Positions 32,730 to 42,273 of a stretch of DNA of 42,273 nucleotides are shown here, piece by piece; positions within the stretch are counted from its first letter, which is position 1; each line of letters opens with the position of its first letter. The stretch is from Dimorphilus gyrociliatus (lineage: Eukaryota; Annelida; Polychaeta; Dinophilidae). Where the stretch lies: positions 37,983 through 80,255 of the forward strand of contig CAJFCJ010000098.1 of assembly GCA_904063045.1 (NCBI GenBank), given 5' to 3'. The notes under the pieces were generated by a model, which did no database searches, was not told the DNA's origin, and was given only the letters and a program-made list of their open reading frames with translations. A program made the position numbers and the translations under genes.

Positions 32730-35700
32730 ATGAAAAATCCTATATTAAAATATCATGAAAAACAGATAAAACATGCTTTAGAGAATGATGAAATATTTAA
32801 TAAGAAATTACAAGAATTAAAGATTAATTTCAATTCTTTTGATGATACTAATAAACTTTTAAACATTTTAGAAAGTATAAAACTCTATGATAAAAAATAT
32901 ACTGAAATTGGAAATTTAATTAAAAGTACCTGGAAAAATGTTATCTTTGAAAGAAAATATTATTTTCAATTGCAAATTGACTTTTTACATAATCAAAAAA
33001 CTTTTATCATAAAATATAATGATAAATATATACCAAATCAACTTTTATTGACAAAATGCAATAAGAATGAAGAAAGTGTTGGCAAATTTTTTCAAATTGA
33101 ACAACTTTTGAATTATTTAAAATTCTTAAAAAATGATGATAAACTACTAATTTATGGTGAAGAAGGTATTGGTAAAACATTTTTCTCAACAGCTATTCTC
33201 CATTTTTGGTCTGAGAATAAACGAGAAATATTTCTAGAAGATAAATTATTTTTATATGTCAAATTCAATGAATTATTTAAAGATGAAAATAGAAATTATT
33301 CATTTGAGGAGATTTTATTCAAAAATAATTTTGGTAATAATTCAAAAATCACATTTGAATTATTTAAACATTTTCTATGCAATTCGGGAGAGAAAGTTCT
33401 CTTAATTCTGGATGAAATTGATGATATTAACTTCTTGGAGACAAATGAGAAATGTGAATTTCTTAATTATCAATTCCCAATGATTATTTTGTCAAGAAGA
33501 AGAGAAGGAGAAGGAGAGAAATTAAATTCTTTACTTGGTTGTTGTTGTTCTACATTTGAATTAAAAGGATTTAACAAAGGTCAGATAAACAGTCTTTTCC
33601 TAAGATGCTTAAAGGAATATAATTGTGAAAATGATTATTTAATTAATGATGTTAATGATTGGGTATTTCAAACTACAAAGAAAAATGATATGGAAGATTT
33701 AAATCAACTTTTAACCATGTTAAAAAGTAACAGTAACGGAAAATATCTCTTCAAACTTTGTAGTAATCCTTTTATGGCAAATTTAATATTAATCATTTGG
33801 AAAGAACAAAAATATTTCAACATATTGCACAATAAATATGAAATATTTGACTGTATTTCAACTCTATGTTTACAAAAAGGGAGAGCAATAAACAAGGAAA
33901 ATAAAATTTATTACATAAGTCTATTTGCTTTTTATGATCTATTCCAAATTGGATTTACATGGACAGAGATAAAGTCTGTAAATAATACTATAAAAGAATA
34001 CTTCTATTTTCGATGGTTTTTTAATCCTTCAACAAGGAAGAGTGGATTAAATTTTGAATTTTCTCACATGCTATTTAAAGAATATTTTGCAGCAAAATTT
34101 ATCATTGAATCGTATCAGAAAAAACTATATGAAAATATTCAATTAATAGAATCAATAATCAGAAATTTAAAGAATTTGTTTATATTAAAAAATGTCTTCT
34201 CATTTGTCCTTGACATTGACTGTAATATCTGTGCAAAGCTAACAGCTATAAAAGGATTGGATAATATTTTATCTATTCTGGATATAGATGAAAGACTTTG
34301 CACATATATTAGAAATAAATCCATCATTACTACAATTGAATTATCTAATATTAAATTACCAATTGGAATTTGGAGGTTAATCCTACATAACTCTACCAAA
34401 CAAATCAAAGAAATTCAAATTACAGATGTAGATATAGATTTAAACAACTTTATTCATATTGGTCAAGAATTTCTAAAAAATTCTCTTTCTATTATAAAAA
34501 TTTATGATAACAATCTAATGAGTTCTATCATTACTGCTGAAACTTTACAAAGCATAATGGAACAATTTAAAAATTTAAAAGTTTTTAAATTAAAAAATAT
34601 TCAATTTGAAAATTCAAATAACAATACTCCATTATGCATAAAATCAAATAGTTTAGAAGAGTTATATATTGTAAATTGTAGACTGGAAAAAGCATTCGAA
34701 ATAAATTGTCCAAACTTAAGAAAATGTAAACTGATAAAAGTTTGTAAAAAATTAAATTTTACAAAGTTTTTGGAAGATAATTTTAAATTACAAGAATTAA
34801 ATTTATCTGAAACTTCATTATCAGAAGATTTGGGCAAGAATTTCTTTGAAATGTTAAATAATTTTACAATATCATTATCTTCCCTTAAATGCAATATTTG
34901 TGATATTGTTGCAAAATCTAATGATATTGTTCAGTTTCTTAAAAAACATAAACATTTAAATACTTTAGAAATGATTGGAAATATAATTGATTTGGCAGAT
35001 AATTTGATGGATACATTGGATTTTTTTCAGGCTATTTTAACAGCAAATTCTCTAAAAGTATTAAAATTACCAATTATTGAGTGCTCAAATAGTGAAATAA
35101 TAAGAGAAACAACCACAATATTTGATGATTTTACAAGGATAAAACTTGATTTGATATTTCTAGATATTGGTGGAAATTCTCTAGACAATACCTTGATATA
35201 TAATTTTATTAAAATGCTAATTTCATGTTCAGTTAGTTTAAAAGTTTTGGTAACAAATTGGTACAATTCTGCTCATACTGAACTTTTACTATTTAGTAAA
35301 TTAATTAATGAAACTAATTTATGGAATTATTCTAATTTGAAATATTTGAAATTTTTACATTCAAATTCAAAATTTAACTTGAAAGAGTTTAATGAAAATT
35401 TCACTTCTGGAATGAAAAATTTAAATGATAAATTATCTCTAAATGTTTTAAGAATAATTCACCTAAAAAATTGCCAACTGTCTGATGATTTCTTAACAAG
35501 GCTGATAAATATTTGGACTGAATTAACCTCAATAAAAAGTTTGGATATTAGTTACAATAAATTTTCAAAGGATGCAAGTTTAAAATTTTTAAAAAAGATT
35601 AAAAGTGAAAAATATCAACAATTTACAAATTTGTATATGCATCATTGTAATTGGGAAAATATAGATATACTTGAATATTTGAATTCAATTTCAGAAATAA

Positions 35701-38700
35701 AGTATTTAAGAATTTTCAACTCAAAATCCAAATATACAAAACTGGTATCAGATATAAAAAATAGAAATGAAAATCTTATAGTTGATGTCAATTCAGAAAC
35801 TTTTAATTTATCAAATATGAAAAAATTATGGAGAATTTACAAATATATTTCTGATGTGAAAACTTTAAATACTGAAATTTTAGCAAATTATGAGAAGGAA
35901 ATTATTCGATATTTATTAAACTTTACAAATATACATCTACATACAATTCTCATTAAAAAATATGATTTTTTTAAAGAGGAGAAATCTGAATTGAATTACT
36001 GTGGAATGCTGACTAAACAATTAATTTTTAATAAGGAAAATATTCAAGAATTTAATCTAAATAATAGTTTAATTGGAGATTGCAATGGTAAAATCTTGCT
36101 GGAATGTATTAAGGAGAATTGTAAGAATTTATCAATTCTGAATTTAGAAAATTGTGGATTTACATCAGAAATTGGAAATATTATTGGAGAAGCTATTGGC
36201 CAACAACAAAATCATCTGCAAGAATTAAACTTGAAAAATAACTTTTTAAAGGCCTATATTGGACAATGTATATTTGAAAATATTGAACAGAATTGTAGTA
36301 ATATCATGATTTTGAATGTTATAAATTGTGGATTTACATCAAAAATTGGTACCAGTTTTGCAAATGCAATTGGAAAACAAAGGAAATTGAAAGAGTTATA
36401 TATTAGTAGCAATTGTTTGAATGATCAGATTGGAAAAAATCTATTTTTCAATATCAAAGAGAATTGTACTAATATTTCTGCTCTTAATTTTGATTGTTGT
36501 GGATTTACATCAGAAATTGGAGATATATTGGGCAATGGAATTGGTGAACAGAAGTATTTAGTCTATCTTAATGGATCTGATAATGAATTTGGAAATGATA
36601 TTGGAAAAAATATTTTTTATAATATAAAGAAAAATTGTAGTCATCTACTCACAATGAATTTTTGGAATTGTCATTTTACATCAAAAATTGGAAATATTGT
36701 TGGAGATGCAATTGGTCAACAAACTAACATTCAACATGTTTCATTTTATGACAATGAATTAGGAGATGATGTTGGAAAACATATTTGTTTGAACATAAGG
36801 GATAATTGTTCAGATATATTAACACTTAGTTTTGAATCTTGTTCATTTACTTCAGAAATTGGAGATGTTTTAGGTGCTGCGATTGGTCAACAAAAAAATC
36901 TTCGAGATTTGGGCATCTATGAAAATCCATTTGGTGATGAAGTCACCAAAAATTTATTAACAATTATCAGAGAAAACTGTAAAAATATTACATTGCTGAA
37001 TATTGGAGATTGTACAGTAACAACATTAACTTCAGAGAGCATTACAGACATTATTAATGATGATAATTGCCTAGAAGAACTCAGTATTAAAAATATCAAA
37101 TATGAGTTTGATTGTGCAAAAGATATATTTTTAAGTATTGAAAATAGTTGTAAAAGTTTTTATGGTCTATGTTTTGGAAATTGTTACTTTCCTCCTGAAT
37201 TAACAGCTATATTTACTGCTAGTATCATTAAACAAGATAGAATAAAAGAACTATATCTATGGGATAATCAATTGGGTAATGAAGGCTGGAAATATGTTTT
37301 AATGAACTTGAAAAATAATTGCCCAATCCTTTCAACTTTGGATTTAACTAACTGTGGAATTTCTTCAGATATTGGAAATGTTTTGGGTTGTGCACTCAGG
37401 AAGAAGAGATTTATGAAAGAGTTGTTTCTTTGGGATAATCAGCTTGAAGATGATGTTGGAAAGCATCTATTTCATTGTATAAAAGAGTCTCATCATACTA
37501 TAACAATTTTAAATATTGATAATTGTGGTTTTACATCAAATATTGGAGATATTTTGGGTGATGCTATAGGTCAACAATATGGTCTTAAAGAGTTATTTTG
37601 CTGTAATAATCACTTTGAAGATAAAGTTGGGGAAAATATCTTTGAAAATATTACAAAAAATTGTAGAAAAATGACAGTTATTGATTGCAAAAATTGTGGA
37701 TTTACATCAAAAATTGGAAATAGTATTGGTAATGCAATTGGTTGTCAAAAATATCTTACTGAATTGCATATAGCAAATAATCAACTTGGAGATAAAGTTG
37801 GCAGAAATATATTTCATAATATAAACAATAATTGTGAATTTATTAAATATTTAAGAGCTTTTAATTGTGGATTTACACACCAAATTGGTAGAATCATTGG
37901 TGATGCAATTGGCAAACAAACAAACCTACATTCAATTGATGTATCTGAAAATTATTTTGGAGATGTTATTGGAAAATCTATATTTGCAAATATTAGATGG
38001 AATTGTTCAAAACTTACAAAATTTGGTTTTGGTAAATGTGGATTTACTTCAAAAATTGATGCAATTATAGTTGATGCAATTGGTCAACAAACTAACCTTA
38101 AAAGCTTATATTTTTGGCATAATGAAGTGGGAGATGTTATTGGAAATCGCATTTTTCAATCAGTACAACAAAATTGTCAAAAACTCTCTCTTTTTAAGAT
38201 ACAAAAGTGTAGATTTTCTTTTCATGTTGGAAAAATTGTTTGTGATGCAATTGGCCAACAAAATGACCTTGAAGTTTTGTCAATCTGTGACAATGATTTT
38301 GGAGATGATATTGGTAAAGATTTACTTGAAAAAATTTATAAAAATTGTCATAAAATCTCATGTTTAACTATGGGAAATTGTCAGTTTACTTCTAGAATAG
38401 GAAATATCCTGCCCAAAGCAATTTGTCAACAGAAAAACTTGGAAATATTAGATATAAGTGATAACATTATAGAAGACAGTATTGGAACAGAATTATTCAA
38501 AAGTCTTGAAAACAGTTGTATAAACCTTACCAAACTTGATATAAGCAATTGTGGATTTACTTCAGAAATTGGAATAATTTTAAGTGATGCAATAGGTCAA
38601 CAAACTTCCCTAACATCACTCATAATTCAAGATAACCTTTTAGGAGATACTATAGGAAAATATCTCTTTTCAATTATAGCAAAGAACAATAAAAAACTTG

Positions 38701-40070
38701 AGTTATTAAATTTTAGCAATTGTGATTTTACAACAGATGTTGGTTACATAATGGCCGAGGCAATTGGTTCTCTAAAAAATTTGAAAATATTACATTGTCA
38801 GGACAATAAATTAGGAAATTATGTTGGAAAACATATATTTAAGCAAATCAATGAAAATTGTAGAAATATTGAGAAACTTATTTGCAGTAATTGCAGATTT
38901 ACTTCAACTATTGGAGATATTGTTGGTGATGCAATAGGCAAACAAACTAATATTAAAGAATTGTCATTCTGGCTTAATCTATTGGGAGATGATGTTGGTA
39001 AAAGTATTTTTCAAAATATTCAAAAATATTGTAGAAATATTAAAGTACTGAATTTTGGAAATTGCCAATTTACATCTGCAATTGGTAATATTATTGGAGA
39101 TGCAATTAGTGAACAAAAGGATCTTAATTATTTATACATTTGGAATAATGACTTTGGAGATCATTTGGGAAGATATATTTTTGAAAATCTTCAAGCAAAT
39201 TGTTATAATTTAACTCATTTAAATGTTGGAGGTTGTAGACTTACTTCAAATATGGGAAGTATTATTGGTGAAGTAATAGGTCAACAGTATAATCTACAAA
39301 AGTTGGTAATGTGGGAAAATTCATTAGGAGATAATGTCGGAGAAGAAATTTTTAATCATTTAAAAGAAAACTGTAAAGAAATTGTATATATTAATTGTAG
39401 AATGTGTAATTTTACTTTTCAAATTGGAAATTGTATTGGAGAAGCAATTGGACAGCAAAAACATGTTAAGAATTTCAATATGGCTGAAAACAATCTGGAA
39501 GATGATGTTGGAAGGAATATATTTGAAAATATTAAAGAAAATTGCTATGATATTTCAATACTTAAATTTGACAATTGTGGATTTACAACAGATATTGGAA
39601 ATATTTTAGGAGATGCAATTGGCCAACAGCATAGACTTCGAGAATTAACATTCTCCAACAATCAATTAGGAGATGCTGTTGGAATTAATCTCTTTAATAA
39701 ACTCAGAGAAAATTGCTTTAATATTAAAATTTTTAAATTTGACAATTGTGGATTTACAGCAAATATTGGAAATATTTTGGGAGATTTAATTGGCCAACAA
39801 AACAATCTTCAAATATTGCATGTAGCAAATAATCAATTTGGAAATGATGTTGGAAAATGTCTCTTTCAAAATATAAAAAAATATTGTGACAATATTTATG
39901 AAATTCAATGCAACAATTGTGGATTTACCTCAAAAATTGGAAATGTTGTTTATGATGCTATTGTTTATCATCAACAATTAAATTACCTTCATATTTGGAA
40001 TAATCGATTAATGCATAGAATTCGAGAAAATCTATCTTCAAATATTTTAGTTAGGAACAGATTAGGATAA
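32730..40070 (+). CDS. NACHT-LRR (NLR-like) receptor with giant RI-type repeat domain
   Basis: This is a 2446-residue frame with no interruption and a TAA stop. Residues 1-130 are helical and charged, with no family I recognise. The NACHT domain follows: Walker A GEEGIGKT at residues 143-150, Walker B VLLILDEIDD at 223-232, a sensor-like IILSRR near 255, and the NLR-typical FSHMLFKEYFAAKFI near 444-458. Degenerate LRRs occupy about 520-1120. From residue 1141 there are 23 units of about 57 residues with consensus NCGFTSxIGNIxGDAIGQQ. An AG (tcag at 32711-32714) just upstream of the ATG suggests a spliced 5' untranslated exon. In animals such proteins are cytosolic sensors of microbial or danger signals. 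The ligand and signalling partner here are unknown, and no death-fold or other effector domain is evident. Confidence 0.9.
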   Translation: MKNPILKYHEKQIKHALENDEIFNKKLQELKINFNSFDDTNKLLNILESIKLYDKKYTEIGNLIKSTWKNVIFERKYYFQLQIDFLHNQKTFIIKYNDKYIPNQLLLTKCNKNEESVGKFFQIEQLLNYLKFLKNDDKLLIYGEEGIGKTFFSTAILHFWSENKREIFLEDKLFLYVKFNELFKDENRNYSFEEILFKNNFGNNSKITFELFKHFLCNSGEKVLLILDEIDDINFLETNEKCEFLNYQFPMIILSRRREGEGEKLNSLLGCCCSTFELKGFNKGQINSLFLRCLKEYNCENDYLINDVNDWVFQTTKKNDMEDLNQLLTMLKSNSNGKYLFKLCSNPFMANLILIIWKEQKYFNILHNKYEIFDCISTLCLQKGRAINKENKIYYISLFAFYDLFQIGFTWTEIKSVNNTIKEYFYFRWFFNPSTRKSGLNFEFSHMLFKEYFAAKFIIESYQKKLYENIQLIESIIRNLKNLFILKNVFSFVLDIDCNICAKLTAIKGLDNILSILDIDERLCTYIRNKSIITTIELSNIKLPIGIWRLILHNSTKQIKEIQITDVDIDLNNFIHIGQEFLKNSLSIIKIYDNNLMSSIITAETLQSIMEQFKNLKVFKLKNIQFENSNNNTPLCIKSNSLEELYIVNCRLEKAFEINCPNLRKCKLIKVCKKLNFTKFLEDNFKLQELNLSETSLSEDLGKNFFEMLNNFTISLSSLKCNICDIVAKSNDIVQFLKKHKHLNTLEMIGNIIDLADNLMDTLDFFQAILTANSLKVLKLPIIECSNSEIIRETTTIFDDFTRIKLDLIFLDIGGNSLDNTLIYNFIKMLISCSVSLKVLVTNWYNSAHTELLLFSKLINETNLWNYSNLKYLKFLHSNSKFNLKEFNENFTSGMKNLNDKLSLNVLRIIHLKNCQLSDDFLTRLINIWTELTSIKSLDISYNKFSKDASLKFLKKIKSEKYQQFTNLYMHHCNWENIDILEYLNSISEIKYLRIFNSKSKYTKLVSDIKNRNENLIVDVNSETFNLSNMKKLWRIYKYISDVKTLNTEILANYEKEIIRYLLNFTNIHLHTILIKKYDFFKEEKSELNYCGMLTKQLIFNKENIQEFNLNNSLIGDCNGKILLECIKENCKNLSILNLENCGFTSEIGNIIGEAIGQQQNHLQELNLKNNFLKAYIGQCIFENIEQNCSNIMILNVINCGFTSKIGTSFANAIGKQRKLKELYISSNCLNDQIGKNLFFNIKENCTNISALNFDCCGFTSEIGDILGNGIGEQKYLVYLNGSDNEFGNDIGKNIFYNIKKNCSHLLTMNFWNCHFTSKIGNIVGDAIGQQTNIQHVSFYDNELGDDVGKHICLNIRDNCSDILTLSFESCSFTSEIGDVLGAAIGQQKNLRDLGIYENPFGDEVTKNLLTIIRENCKNITLLNIGDCTVTTLTSESITDIINDDNCLEELSIKNIKYEFDCAKDIFLSIENSCKSFYGLCFGNCYFPPELTAIFTASIIKQDRIKELYLWDNQLGNEGWKYVLMNLKNNCPILSTLDLTNCGISSDIGNVLGCALRKKRFMKELFLWDNQLEDDVGKHLFHCIKESHHTITILNIDNCGFTSNIGDILGDAIGQQYGLKELFCCNNHFEDKVGENIFENITKNCRKMTVIDCKNCGFTSKIGNSIGNAIGCQKYLTELHIANNQLGDKVGRNIFHNINNNCEFIKYLRAFNCGFTHQIGRIIGDAIGKQTNLHSIDVSENYFGDVIGKSIFANIRWNCSKLTKFGFGKCGFTSKIDAIIVDAIGQQTNLKSLYFWHNEVGDVIGNRIFQSVQQNCQKLSLFKIQKCRFSFHVGKIVCDAIGQQNDLEVLSICDNDFGDDIGKDLLEKIYKNCHKISCLTMGNCQFTSRIGNILPKAICQQKNLEILDISDNIIEDSIGTELFKSLENSCINLTKLDISNCGFTSEIGIILSDAIGQQTSLTSLIIQDNLLGDTIGKYLFSIIAKNNKKLELLNFSNCDFTTDVGYIMAEAIGSLKNLKILHCQDNKLGNYVGKHIFKQINENCRNIEKLICSNCRFTSTIGDIVGDAIGKQTNIKELSFWLNLLGDDVGKSIFQNIQKYCRNIKVLNFGNCQFTSAIGNIIGDAISEQKDLNYLYIWNNDFGDHLGRYIFENLQANCYNLTHLNVGGCRLTSNMGSIIGEVIGQQYNLQKLVMWENSLGDNVGEEIFNHLKENCKEIVYINCRMCNFTFQIGNCIGEAIGQQKHVKNFNMAENNLEDDVGRNIFENIKENCYDISILKFDNCGFTTDIGNILGDAIGQQHRLRELTFSNNQLGDAVGINLFNKLRENCFNIKIFKFDNCGFTANIGNILGDLIGQQNNLQILHVANNQFGNDVGKCLFQNIKKYCDNIYEIQCNNCGFTSKIGNVVYDAIVYHQQLNYLHIWNNRLMHRIRENLSSNILVRNRLG
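36090..39990 (+). repeat. 23 tandem 171-nt (57-residue) double-LRR units
   Basis: The motif aattgtggatttacatca and its variants recur 23 times from 36150 to 39915, averaging 171.1 nt apart (57 residues, two LRRs). Ribonuclease-inhibitor-type LRRs alternate 28 and 29 residues, so the period fits that class exactly. Units 6-8 (about 37010-37370) are the most divergent. The others share NCGFTS, DAIGQQ and NxLGDDVGK segments. Confidence 0.9.
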
Positions 40071-40812
40071 TCCAAAACAAAATGTCCATTTTTTATAATT
40101 GTATCCAATACAATAGTTTTATATCCAATGTATATTTTTGTGCTCATTTTCAAGTTCTGATCAATTCAATTTTAAGCTAAATAGTATACTACTCAGAAGA
40201 AATTAAGTCTACACCACTTGGAACATGTTTTTCCTCTTCTTTTGACAAGCAAAAGGTTGAGATTAAAATAGGCCTACAACATCCATTCCATCTCTCAGTT
40301 TAGAAGCTGCTCCTTTTTCAATATATTTTACCTAATTCTGAGTAGTTTCATTAGTTTGTTTGAAAATATTAGCATTTATCATGATCAAATATTAAAAATC
40401 TTTTTCATGATGAAAAAAGATTATTTTTTTTTATTTTTTTTGTGTTTAATAATAGATTAAACTTGCAATTTTATATATATATTATTTTACATATTTTATT
40501 GGAGCAATGTTCAATAGTTAAATTTTTGGTCTATTTTTGTATGTGCCCACCCTCTCTTTCTATACATGTGCTTATTCTTTGGCCCATTCCCTCATATAAG
40601 CTTGGCAGCAAGTGCTTCTTTGTAGATTTTGAACAGGTAAATATTTAAAGCTTTTTAACTAGATTTTTGATGCAAAATATTACAATTTAATATATTTTCT
40701 TTAATAACAAATTGTTTCAATATTTGCAATAAACAAAATTTCAGCCATTTTGAATATTTGGAAATGACAGTGATTTTTTAATAATCAAGTGAATTTGTTC
40801 TGTTGAAACAAC
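40071..40812. other. Intergenic stretch with no supportable gene
   Basis: AT-rich sequence between the NLR stop and the start of the last MULE. I see no domain, terminal repeat or clear polyadenylation signal. Confidence 0.6.
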
Positions 40813-41995
40813 ATGGCTTCAAAATGCAACAATTGTGATTCAAAAATTTATGGAAGGCAAAAATATTTGAAATGCTGCCTTTGTGAGAATCTTATCCATA
40901 GAAAATGTTCAGGTACATCAGTTTTCAATTATGATTTAGGCAACTATCTTTTTGTAACACATTGACATAGAAACACCTAGCATACCTGTTTGCACAAGAT
41001 GTAACAAAAGAAAATGTACTGTTAGCCTTAAGAAGTTAACAAATCTGGAAATTGATCAATACAAAGAGAGTAATAAGAAGGACTTCAATGATAACAGAAG
41101 TGATCCTGCTGAGGTTAAAGATTCAACATTGGATTATGAAAGTCCTCAGCAATCAGAAAACCAATCAATGGATGTAGAAGGAACTGATGAAAATACAGAA
41201 GATGAAAATGACTCAATCAGGAGGAATGATTTTGAGATTGTACAAGGAGGAAGCAGAAAAGGACATGACATTTTATTGAATGATGGATATTCTTTTGTTG
41301 TTAAACATAAAACACTTACAACAACAATTTGGGTATGCAGTGTGAGAAGTAAGAAAAAAAGATGTGTAGCTAGAATAAGACAAAATGGAAGTATATTTAT
41401 TAAAGGCAATCTGGAACATAATCACAACAGAAAACCTAATTTGGAAGTAGATGTTAAAGTAAAAACTGATGTAAAAACTATTTGCAAAAGTGATAACAAA
41501 GCATCTGGAAGAAGCATTGCTGAAAAAGTTCTATTGTCATATGAACCTAATGCTAAATGTCTTCCTGATATCAATTACTTAAAAAGGATGGCAAACTCAA
41601 ACAGACAAAAATTCAGGCCAGTTGAACCAAAAGTGTATAACTTCAACTTGAACACAACTTTTTTACCTGATGAATTTCTGCAGAAAGACATTTGTGAAAA
41701 TGGAGAAAGAATCTTAATTTTTGCAACAAACCATCAGCTGAACTTATTATCCAAATCCAACTACTGGTATATTGATGGTACTTTCAAAATTGTTAAGGAT
41801 CCATTTTATCAGCTGGTCACTGTTCATTCCTTTGTAAAAAAGAGTGGTGATATGAAGCAAGTCCCTCTTGTTTTCATTTTCTTAACATCAAAGCATATGA
41901 ACAAACTAATGTTTGTGATGATTGCTCAACTGCTTTTAAAACATCCCATTTTACATCATTCATACATAAAACGAACCTTTAGAATGACTAACTGA
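40813..41995 (+). pseudogene. FLYWCH-MULE transposase, truncated in the catalytic core
   Basis: Exon 1 (40813-40912, ATG, 100 nt) carries the zinc finger CNNC ... CCLCENLIHRKC. A 58-bp intron (40913-40970) leads to exon 2, which completes a second C-x2-C pair (VCTRC) and has an acidic linker. The FLYWCH module follows (IVQGGSRKGHDILL ... TTTIWVCSVRSKKKRC ... HNHN), then the first catalytic Asp in YWYIDGTFKI. Similarity stops after VPLVFIFLTSKHMNK (about 41905), and the remaining codons to 41995 do not match. The 3' half with the other catalytic residues is missing. Its protein is closest to MULE-A/B, so it shows what their deleted core looked like. Confidence 0.8.
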
Positions 41996-42039
41996 AATAT
42001 CTTATAGGATTTAGTGAATATTTTTGTCCTAGACTGTAT

Positions 42040-42110
42040 ATTGTATTTTGTTGTATTTCAATTATAGGAATTTCTGGGTCAGTGTACAACTTTTTTTGTA
42101 CTTTGTCAAA
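42040..42110. repeat. Dispersed repeat remnant
   Basis: The stretch ttgtatttcaattataggaa through tttgtactttgtc resembles the repeat at 21700-21760, in the same orientation. It lies just 3' of the truncated MULE. Confidence 0.4.
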
Positions 42111-42126
42111 TGATTATGAGGAGTGA

Positions 42127-42200
42127 AGTAGCTATTGATTTGTAGTTAGGGAGATTCCATCTAACAGGCAATCAAAAAAGTTAGGCAGTGACATGATGTT
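42127..42200. mobile_element. MITE remnant
   Basis: The stretch tagctattgatttgtagttagggagattccatct matches the inner part of the MITE at 26700-26760 (reverse complement) and the remnant at 20163. Both termini are decayed or absent. Confidence 0.5.
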
Positions 42201-42273
42201 TTCAATAAATAAATGTATTCTAAACCTAGAATTAAAAGTATTAAACATTTATTGCTTTAACAGTTAAAGAGTT

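Noticed and set aside
37867-38367. Second-frame open reading frames within the NLR gene
   Set aside because: They follow the 171-nt periodicity of the LRR array in another frame and are shadows of it.
1-42273. Ciliate origin with UGA read as Cys
   Set aside because: MULE and fucolectin genes end at TGA in natural positions, and the 2446-codon NLR frame has no TGA at all. The repeats are TTAGGG, not the TTTTGGGG expected for Euplotes.
1-42273. tRNA, rRNA or other structured RNA genes
   Set aside because: No cloverleaf with A and B boxes and no conserved rRNA segment was recognised by eye. A tRNAscan or Rfam search could still find one.

Overview
The window looks like nuclear DNA from a small-genome animal, or a close relative of animals. 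It is AT-rich, uses the standard code, and is cut by many very short GT-AG introns (about 45-80 bp). It holds animal-type families: an NLR-like NACHT-LRR gene, fucolectin-type F5/8C lectins, a C1q-like domain and a farnesoic-acid-O-methyltransferase-like lectin domain. It also carries FLYWCH/MULE, Tc1/mariner and LTR elements and many short TTAGGG/CCCTAA tracts. The species cannot be named from the sequence alone. Bdelloid rotifers are unlikely because their telomere repeat differs.

Layout. Positions 411 to about 15380 are a head-to-tail tandem duplication with a 7102-bp unit (2.1 copies, nearly identical). Each unit carries a MULE deletion derivative, a Tc1 3' fragment, telomere-repeat-bearing MITEs, an LRR fragment and a decayed secreted fucolectin-like gene on the minus strand. 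Positions 15.8-17.1 kb hold a broken C1q-like domain next to a third MULE fragment. Positions 17.5-23.6 kb hold three minus-strand genes for probable secreted or surface carbohydrate-binding proteins: an apparently intact multi-exon fucolectin-like gene, a FAMeT-domain gene and a discoidin-like gene with one in-frame stop. Positions 23.7-24.9 kb are a decayed LTR-retrotransposon gag-protease remnant.

Positions 25.3-31.6 kb are one large cysteine-rich, furin-repeat-like, probably GPI-anchored surface-protein gene. It is broken by a 207-bp MITE and by a 2.65-kb nearly complete MULE, each with its own target-site duplication. Positions 32.7-40.1 kb are the showpiece: a 2446-codon open reading frame with a NACHT ATPase domain followed by a very long solenoid. 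The solenoid includes 23 tandem 57-residue (two-LRR) units of ribonuclease-inhibitor type. Positions 40.8-42.2 kb hold a 3'-truncated MULE with an intact zinc-finger exon.

Taken together, the non-transposon genes (NLR, F5/8C lectins, C1q, FAMeT lectin, Cys-rich surface protein) look like a recognition or innate-immunity cluster in a transposon-rich, rapidly rearranging region. The 7.1-kb duplication appears to have been made by unequal crossing over between two MULE copies. Many breaks are single-base changes in A/T runs, so some 'pseudogenes' here may be assembly or base-calling artefacts.
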